From contig JAJTTP010000031.1 of NCBI GenBank assembly GCA_023313575.1, positions 124,001 through 188,000 on the forward strand: 64,000 nt of DNA, read 5' to 3'. The notes below the pieces were generated by a model that did not search any database, was not told where the DNA came from, and worked only from the letters and a program-made list of their open reading frames with translations. Source of the stretch: Eutypella sp. D-1. Taxonomy: Eukaryota; Ascomycota; Sordariomycetes; Xylariales; Diatrypaceae. Position 1 is the stretch's first letter. Every line of letters begins with the position of its first letter. The position numbers and the translations under genes are program-made. Positions 56,296-64,000 of this stretch are shown here, in pieces.

Positions 56296-58198
56296 ATGTC
56301 TCTCAGCATTCCCAACGCCCCGAACGCCGGTCTGTTCAAGCAGGGCTACAATAAGTAGGTCGTCTTCCTGATATTGATATCTATATTGATATTTCATCGC
56401 CCCAGCCCCACCATCGTCGCCCTCATCGTCCCCGTCACCGTCACTGTCACTGTCACACTTACTTTCACTCTTGCCCTCACTCTTGCCCACACCATCAGAT
56501 ATCACCATTTGCTAACCACAATCATCCCCCTTCCTCACAGCTACGACTCCGAAGATGGCGCCGTTCTACGAAATATCGATGCCTGCAGGACCATCGCCTC
56601 CACCGTCCAAACCTCCTTAGGTCCTTATGGCCGGAATAAGATCGTCATCAACCATCTGCAGAAGATGATTCTCACTTCTGACGCCGCTACTATTCTCAAG
56701 GAGCTCGATGTCGTCCACCCCGCAGCTAAGCTCCTCGTCATGGCCAGTCAACAGCAGGAGGCAGAGATGGGTGACGCTACCAATCTTGTTATCGTCCTCG
56801 CCGGTGAACTCTTACGGAAAGCCGAAGACCTTTTACGCATGGGCCTCAAGACCGCCGATATCGTCACTGGCTACGAGCGTGCCCAGGCTTCTGCTCTGGA
56901 GCTTCTCGAGGAGCTCGTCGTTGACAAGGTCGAGGATGTCACAGCTCAGGATCAGCTCAGCAAAGCAATCCGCACTGTCGTTGCCAGCAAGCAGAATGGC
57001 AACGAGGATTTCCTAGCCGACCTAGTCGCCGAGGCCGTTCTCGCCGTCCTGCCCAAGAACCCCGCCAACTTTAACGTGGACAATATCCGCGTCGTCAAGA
57101 TCATGGGTGGCAGTTTAGAACAGAGCAGGGTTGTCAAGGGCATGGTCTTCCCTAAGGAGCCTAATGGATCCGTCAAGAAAGCCACCAAGGCCAAGGTCGG
57201 TGTCTTCTCCTGCCCCATCGACACCAGCCAGACCGAAACCAAGGGTACCGTCTTACTTCACAATGCCAAGGAGATGATGGACTTTACCAAGGGTGAGGAG
57301 GCCCAGCTCGAGACTGCCATCAAGGAGCTGCACGATGCTGGTCTCAGAGTAGTTGTCGCTGGGTCTACCGTCGGCGAGCTCGCCATGCACTTCCTGAACC
57401 GCTTTGGTATCCTCGTCATCAAGATCCAGAGCAAATTCGAGTTACGTCGGGTCTGCCGCGTGGTAGGGGCCACGCCGCTTGCCAGACTTGGCGCCCCCAT
57501 GCCTGATGAGATGGGGTCCGTTGACGTTGTCGAGACTCTCGAGATCGGCGGCGACCGTGTCACCGTCTTCAGGCAGGAGAGCGAGGTCACCCGGACGGCG
57601 ACTCTTGTCCTCCGAGGTGCCACCCAGAACCATCTCGACGATATCGAGCGGGCCGTCGATGATGGTGTCAATGTCGTCAAGTCCATCACTCGCGATCCCC
57701 GACTGGTACCGGGTGCCGGTGCAACGGAGCTGCAACTCGTCGAGAGAATACAGGCCCAGGCCGACAAGACGCCTGGCCTGGCCCAGTATTCCATCAGGAA
57801 GTACGGCGAGGCGTTTGAAGTAGTCCCGAGAACGATAGCGGAAAGTGCAGGACTAGATGCCACCGAGGTGCTAAGCAAGCTTTACACGGCACACCACAAG
57901 AGGGACGACTGGACAACTGGCGTTGATATCGAGGTAAGAAGACTTTTTCCGCCCCATTGAAAACCAATAGCAGCAGGTAAAATGGCATGGCTAACATGAC
58001 GTATAGAACAACGACAATACCGGCACTCTTGACGCTAAGAAGGAGGGAATCCTGGATCTTATGGTCACCAAGTCGTGGGCCATCAAGCTAGCGACGGAGG
58101 CGGCGCGGACCGTGCTCTCCGTTGACCAGATTATCGTCGCCAGGCAGGCCGGTGGACCGAAGCCGCCCGGTCCCAACCCGAACTGGGACGAGGATTAA
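56296..58198 (+). CDS. CCT8: T-complex protein 1 subunit theta (CCT8), cytosolic chaperonin
   Basis: Three exons: 56296-56354, 56541-57933 and 58007-58198, with introns of 186 and 73 bp. The protein has 547 residues, normal for CCT subunits. It is a group II chaperonin subunit of the TRiC ring that folds actin, tubulin and other proteins. Exon 1 encodes MSLSIPNAPNAGLFKQGYN, the family's theta-type N-terminus. Motifs seen: TSLGPYGRNKIVINHLQK, ILTSDAATILKELDVVHPA, the nucleotide-site loop as GDATN (most subunits have GDGT; the theta subunit commonly differs), KIMGGSLEQSRVVKGMVF (theta/CCT signature), LVPGAGATELQL, and the C-terminal VLSVDQIIVARQAGGPKPPG. It ends NPNWDED. Splice junctions keep the frame exactly, and intron 1 has a GCTAAC branch and CACAG acceptor. 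Confidence 0.95.
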
Positions 58199-59641
58199 AA
58201 AAGCTTTCCCATGATGTTAATTCAAAATGGAGGTGGGCTCTACATGTGGTGACATAGAAAAAAAGAAGGATCCCCTGGGTGTTTGATAGAACCTTCGATG
58301 CAGCAGAGCATAGCACACCTGCAATTGCAAGAAGATATACCAATATAAGAACTTCTCGCAACTCGTCTTCCCTTGAATCACTTTGTCAGTAACAAGTTAG
58401 TGACTAGTCAAACTGCCGATTTACCTTACGGCATATGCCTTAAATATAGACAACTCACGTAGCAACATCGAGTGACGACTGCTTTTCTTCGTGGAAACTT
58501 TCCGGTTTGAAACAAGCCGTATTCAAGAATGACACGGCATCATCTCACTCTCTTCACTCCCGCATATTACCAATATTTCCCCCTAGCTCTTATCTCCGTC
58601 AGTCTATGGCTCTATGGTCCCTGATACAGGTGTGATGTCTCGCTCTATGCATCTATTGTCGTCTGGGCCACCTGCTCATGCGAGCCAGGCAATAGCTTCG
58701 TGTCAGTGCGTCATTCTGGCAGCGGGGACAGTGAGTGTCACATGCTCGCTCACTCGGGAATATGGGCAGGAGTGCCAGCACGATTCCGGCTTTTGGAGCT
58801 CTACGTGTCTACCGAGGTCGATTAGGGCCCGTGGACTTTGTGCATAGAGAAAGAGGATACCCCCAACGTCCTGTATTGAGTTCGGGGGCCGATATCAACC
58901 CACCTGCCTGTACAGTTCAACAGCCTACCGGTGATTTCACAGCTCTTGTCATTTATTTTGTATCCCGTCTTATGATGATGATGTGAACAGCTAGGCTTGT
59001 AGTAGAGCTTACTCGCATAGCTTAGATGATACCAAGATGGCGGAAAGCTGTCCTCTGTATTCTGGCCTTCCACTATGCAAGCCATAACCTGTGCCGTATA
59101 CACTGCCTCGTCTCGTCTAACTACTACAGTGAATGCGATGCCAGGCGCCCAGGAGCTGATTCTAGCTGGTACTTTTCACAATGGCATCAGTGGGCGGTCG
59201 CTATTCCAACAGCCACCTTGGAGTCTCGAGATTACTCGTTTGCGGGCAGCAACATGAGAGACCCAAGTTTCCGTAATGAATCGTGTCCATTTTACACGCA
59301 AAATGTAGCCTTCATGTAGTTTACTGTATTTGGGCTTCTTCACTATTCTCTCCGTTGGCTGCAGGCCTAACAATCCAGGGCGATAAGGGCTTCTAGGCAA
59401 AGCTATTGAGAATACCTAAGTATGGATGATTTGCATGTGTGTACACCTATCGAACGCCCCTAACACTATCTGCAAACAAGCAGGTAGGTCCAGAGGATCA
59501 CATTCCCATGACTGTATGAAGTATTTGTTAGGCAATCTGTTACATCATGTGACTTCTGGCGACTACTATACTGGAGGCCCTCCTTGAATGTTCTATCGGA
59601 CAACGTCCCAAGACCTCATGATTTCACAGAGCTCGATAGAC

Positions 59642-59661
59642 ATATATATATATATATATAT
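59642..59661. repeat. (AT)10 microsatellite
   Basis: Ten AT units in non-coding DNA downstream of CCT8. Confidence 0.8.
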
Positions 59662-62374
59662 ACCCATATCTGTATGGTCCCGCCAAGATACACATCAGCA
59701 CAAACACACACGTGTCTGCCAGGCCCTTTAGAAAAAGAGCATGGAAGCTCCAGTGGCCCAATGCTACGATGAGTCCATACACCACCAACCAGGACCCGCA
59801 CCCTGTACAGGTTGATGGACACGGGACAACCCTTTCTATTGAGGAAGGGCCTGTAAGCTATAGATCACTGCGTCATAATGAGATGCGTAAATGAGCTAGG
59901 TGTGCTGCTTGGGACTCGGTCCGTACACTCGCTAGACACGACTTGTCGTCTAATCCTACCCAACTTAGTGTATCGATGTACGTCCTCTTAAGAGTGATTT
60001 GGAAACCTAGGACTCCGAGACGACCCCGTGGCCTGCACCTAGATCTGAGCATTATTAGTCAATCTCTCTAGGGTGTACCATTCGATCTTCACCCGTGCAT
60101 GAAGACATGCCACCCACGTGAGGAGATTTACAGCATGGAAGTTGGTTCTTGGCTAGATTGTGCATCTGTATTACTGTAAGGAAGACACTGCTTGACTGCT
60201 GCCCCTGTTTTTTCTTTGCTTTCCACTGGATTCCCTGCCACCTCATATCATCTCCGATCTCGAACCCCGTAAGACGCCAGTCCAGATGTAACCTCGTGGC
60301 TTTGTAAATTAGTTGCATATAACCTGACCCGGTGACTTGCTGCTTTACTCGCCGAGACGTTGGCAGAAGCTGAGACTCGCCATGCTATTTTGATCGACGA
60401 GAACCCAAACACTGCGTCCCACCCCATCCTCCTCTCCCCCTCCCCCCCTTTCTTCCCGATCCTTGAGTGGGGGCCGAAGCAGGCAGTGGCCGCTTGTAGG
60501 GTTACACCACGTGGGAACAGGGCTTCTGGCCACCAATGAGAAGGTGAACGAGCTTGCTTAAACGTCACCTTAGGGCTCCTCTAAGACAACGGCCACAGTA
60601 CGAGAGCTGGAGAGGCGGCAACCCCTTCTACCAGAAACAGGAAAAAGCCCCTCAGCCATGTAAGACATGCGTCTTATGGCGAGATCAGTTATAGTAGTAA
60701 TGCTAATATTCCCACTTCGCCACGAATCCTGGTAAGGCAGAGAGAGTTAGTTATATCTGATATGGAAGGCGGCGGATCGACCCCTACTATGAGGCGCCCA
60801 CACGAGGAGTTTCGTCTCGAAACTGACATACCTAAGTAGGTAGAGTTAGTTTGATGTATGCCGAGAGAATCTCTTCGAGTTACCAGCAATGCCGTCGCCC
60901 CCTGCATGTATTTTAGTGAGGGGTAGTTGGGGATACCGAGGCGTTGACGTGCTAATCAAGGCCAGAAACGCCGTTCACCGTTTCTTCATCCAGTTTTCAG
61001 CCTAGCGGGAGCGTACTCGCCAAGGTCTTGTGTGGCATAACGGACTTCTTAAAACTCCAAAGAGTTACTATTATTTTTTCTAGTCAAGGGTTTGGGCACT
61101 TGCGACTAGTTCCCGAGGGCGGCTCAGTCCCAAATTCGTCACCGTCAAGCATGCGTAGAAATTCCTTCTGCGACGCTGGAGTGACATCGCGCTGAATGCG
61201 CCGATCCTTGCCTGCATGGGTAGCTCTGTAGCCTTTGCTGCAAAAGTGCCTGGACGGTGCCGGGAGAAGGAGAAGTAGGCAGCTCCCTTGCGCAATCGCT
61301 CGTTGGAGGGTGTAGCAGCACCACGGTCATGTGCGTGCTGCTTGCCATGGTGCTGGAAGCAGCATTCAAGCAAGCAATCACCAGCTGCTGGGTTTTTTTT
61401 TCCTTCTTCGTCGTGGGCCAACCACAGAGCGCCTTGGCATACGGAGGCAGACTTTTGGCGTGAGAGGCTTGTGAATTAAGTAGGAGCCCTACAGAGAGTT
61501 GCCCTCGGCGGTGTGACTCGTCAATCAACCTTGAGGGAGGCACAAACACTTTCCTAAATGCCATATCCAGTCACGCACCTACTTCTCCAAGTCGAAACAG
61601 GGTATTCTTCTCGTGAGTGGGGAGGAAGGGGGGGTTGAGTGTGTCGGAGGTTGTGAAATCAGGGTCATGTCCGGGGGTAGAGTAGGCGCGCTGTCTCTTA
61701 AGCGCCTTGGACTACACAGACATCGCGCGCGTATTCGGGTATTTGTACGGAGTAATTATAACGCCTTGCCTTGAAGGGGGAAAGACAGTTTCAACGCCAA
61801 TTCTATGATACAGGGACACTAGAGCTCAGAATGCAACATCTCCTCGTGTCCTTTCCACTATATCCCGTAATACATATGTCCCCCGAGGGGTTCCACTCAT
61901 CGTCAAAAAGGAAAACCAGGATAGTTACCGCAGTGCGCGACCAAAATGTGCCTACACTCTATGATTCTTGACCTATCAACTTGAGTAGGTAGTATCACAA
62001 GGACCTATGTAGCCTCGATACATAGATTACGTGCGTAACGAACACGCCTTATTAGACACCGCTGATTTACACCTTGCACCTTTCTATCCTCCCTTGCCGG
62101 CAATCTTCATGGTGATCTCGGCCCCGCTAAATCACCTGCATGCGCGGTAACCTATGTAGGTAGGTGCCTGTTAGAACGAGATATATAATACTTGCGGATA
62201 TAAGGTCTCTACCGGCGCGCGGAGCCGAAGGGGAGATCAGGTCCATCACGTGGAAATACCCAGGGAGGCCAGATTCTCGGATGCATTGCCCGGCCTGTGG
62301 GAACTGACACGTCCCGCAAGTGAGCCGCCGTGCAACCCTGAATGGATGGATGATGCAGGACGATCGATCGTCTG

Positions 62375-62401
62375 AAAAAAAAAAAAAAAAGAAAAAAAAA
62401 A
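62375..62401. repeat. A-rich tract interrupted by one G
   Basis: Roughly 26 A residues with a single G inside. It could be a retroposed poly(A) tail, but no retroposon body is recognised upstream on either strand. Confidence 0.6.
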
Positions 62402-64000
62402 ACTCCCCGTGCTTGTGCGCTCCTAGGCCGGCTTTGTCCGGATCCCTCTGGCAGCGAGAGCTGGTATAGATCCGTACTGGAGGTCGGGATAACCAAGATG
62501 AGCGCTGCGCCTACGGTTTAGATGAGACTTTTTCCCGGTAGCCCATGTATATAATGCGGCATGTATATCCGCCCAGTCCCCCAACCTGGCTAGCCGGGTC
62601 AGTAAATCCATGGATCACATACCCAATAGTCTGCCGGGCTAAATCCATATAAGGTTGCGGGCAATCTGGGGGGAGGGGGGGAGAGAGTTATGGGAGGTTG
62701 TTATATGCTAGGCATAGGCGAACCCTGTCACTAGGCAGAGGCCGACATGCACTTCACGAATTCAGGCATTGCAGCAGCAACGTGGGCACGCCGGTGCGGC
62801 TGGAGCTTCTGCGATAGGCAAATACACACCGTGTATGCAACGAGCTGACTGGCTGCTAAGGTTTGTGCACGCATTCGCATGTCAGATCTCATCTGCCATT
62901 TAGGCGTCTAACGAAGTTGCTGACAAGGCTGCTGTCGTACAACCTAATGCCGTGCGACGGGCTGCGGGATCAAGCCCTCCTCCGCGTCCTCAGCCAAGGA
63001 CATCACGGAATGAGTTAAGCAAGGGGGATCCTAGGAGAAGTAAATGGTGCGGGGATGAAGCGGGGGGTTTGATGAGAATGGCGGCTGAGATATGAAATCA
63101 TGTAATCACGCCGTATCTTGTAGTTAATCGCCCCGTATTATGAGATATGTATCGGGTGTATTCGAGTGTATCTATATACGATGGTTAAGGTTGGATAGAC
63201 AGATATGTATGTACTGACACTTAGTCCCAGGTCATTAATTCAACTGTTATATCCCCCCAAGGCGCCTGGGTGCCATGCACAGATGCATATATCACGCACA
63301 CCGAACCAACGAACATAACGAGCCCGCGGATGCAATTCTTGATACCGCCAATTGTTGATGCCCCTCCCAGGGTGTGCTCTGATTAGAGGCCAGAGTATGC
63401 CGGTAAGGATGTTGCGGTCTGAACCGAGGTGATATACTTCATTCGTCCGGCATCGCAGTTGCTATAAGCAACTGCCGGGGAGAAAAGAGGCCAGAGCACG
63501 ATGAGTTATCTAGCGATCGAGCAGACTTAACTGTATGGTAACCATACAAAAGCCGTTACGTCACGGCTGCCCGGCGGGACCGGTTCTGTGATGTCGCTGT
63601 TATCCTTTGCAATACGAGGTGGCCCTCAGGTTGCACCCTCAGAGGGTAGTTATAAAGTAGAATGTTATGATCGGGGCCCTACAGCTAGTGACCTTCTAAG
63701 AGTCGCGTTTCTGGAACCTTATGATCATCGGTAGTAGTATCGTAATCTCCAACTGGCTGTTCACCTTGGACCCAAGAACATGGGAGGGTATATAATCAAT
63801 CCTCTGTGATGGGGGCGCTTTCTCGCCCAGTGACAAGCAGCCCAGCTTCGGCGGAATCCCTGTCTCACGTGCGCGAATCGCCGGTCACGAACCACTGGCT
63901 CGTATCAGCCCGTGCATCTGGGGTTCCCAGTGGACAACGCCGGGCCGCCTGCTGCCTCGATCGTGGGCTGCACCCACTTTTGCACTTGGGGAGATTGTAT

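Larger units (their letters stand above)
58199..64000. other. Long non-coding spacer to the right edge, about 5.8 kb
   Basis: No supported gene. It contains an (AT)10 microsatellite at 59642-59661, A-rich tracts at about 62375-62401, a TACGGAGTA motif at 61746-61754, and several T-rich runs. Open frames here are short with no recognisable motif. The 3' untranslated region of CCT8 must occupy the left end. Confidence 0.5.

Noticed and set aside
60240..60330. Possible minus-strand tRNA from a GGTTCGAGATC-like B box
   Set aside because: The flanking arms do not pair as a T-stem and no matching A box or acceptor stem is found.
62375..62401. Poly(A) tail of a retroposed gene copy
   Set aside because: No recognisable gene remnant or target duplication is visible next to it.

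Overview
This is a window of nuclear DNA from a filamentous ascomycete (Pezizomycotina, most likely a Sordariomycete). The evidence is short spliceosomal introns of about 50-190 bp with GTANGT-type donors and CTAAC/CTAAT branch sites, GC-rich coding exons, and protein sequences that read like Neurospora/Fusarium-type orthologues. The order Xylariales is a guess based only on the style of the spacers. There are no prokaryotic features, no rRNA, no convincing tRNA and no CRISPR.

Thirteen protein genes can be supported, nearly all conserved housekeeping genes. From left to right: (1) the 5' part of a cell-wall-integrity MAP kinase kinase (minus, cut by the window edge); (2) DEAD-box helicase Dbp8 (plus); (3) a small acidic Ecm13-like protein (plus); (4) mitochondrial Fe-S factor Iba57/Caf17 (plus), convergent with (5) the spliceosomal J-protein Cwc23 (minus); (6) an isoorotate decarboxylase (minus), head-to-head with (7) thymine-7-hydroxylase (plus); (8) a RING+PHD chromatin-type protein (minus); (9) ribosomal protein eL43 (minus); (10) a saccharopine-dehydrogenase-like oxidoreductase (plus); (11) an Rmd1/DUF155 membrane protein (plus), convergent with (12) an INO80-type HMG-box subunit (minus); (13) chaperonin subunit CCT-theta (plus), divergent from (12).

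Long spacers (5-10 kb) separate many of the genes. They hold microsatellites, homopolymer tracts and recurrent short palindromic motifs (TACCTAGGTA type, and TACGGAGTA), but no coding sequence I can recognise. One clear mobile element is present: a 470-bp TA-flanked MITE with inverted repeats of about 45 bp, between cwc23 and the decarboxylase gene.

Two observations stand out. First, the eL43 gene can only be spliced into its conserved zinc-ribbon protein if a single-nucleotide exon (one T at 44815) is placed between two introns, each with its own donor, branch site and acceptor. That nucleotide restores both the reading frame and the conserved zinc-ligand Cys39. Second, genes 6 and 7 form a divergent two-gene module for successive steps of thymine salvage: thymine to 5-carboxyuracil by the hydroxylase, then to uracil by the decarboxylase. 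All gene models come from reading the sequence and have no transcript support.
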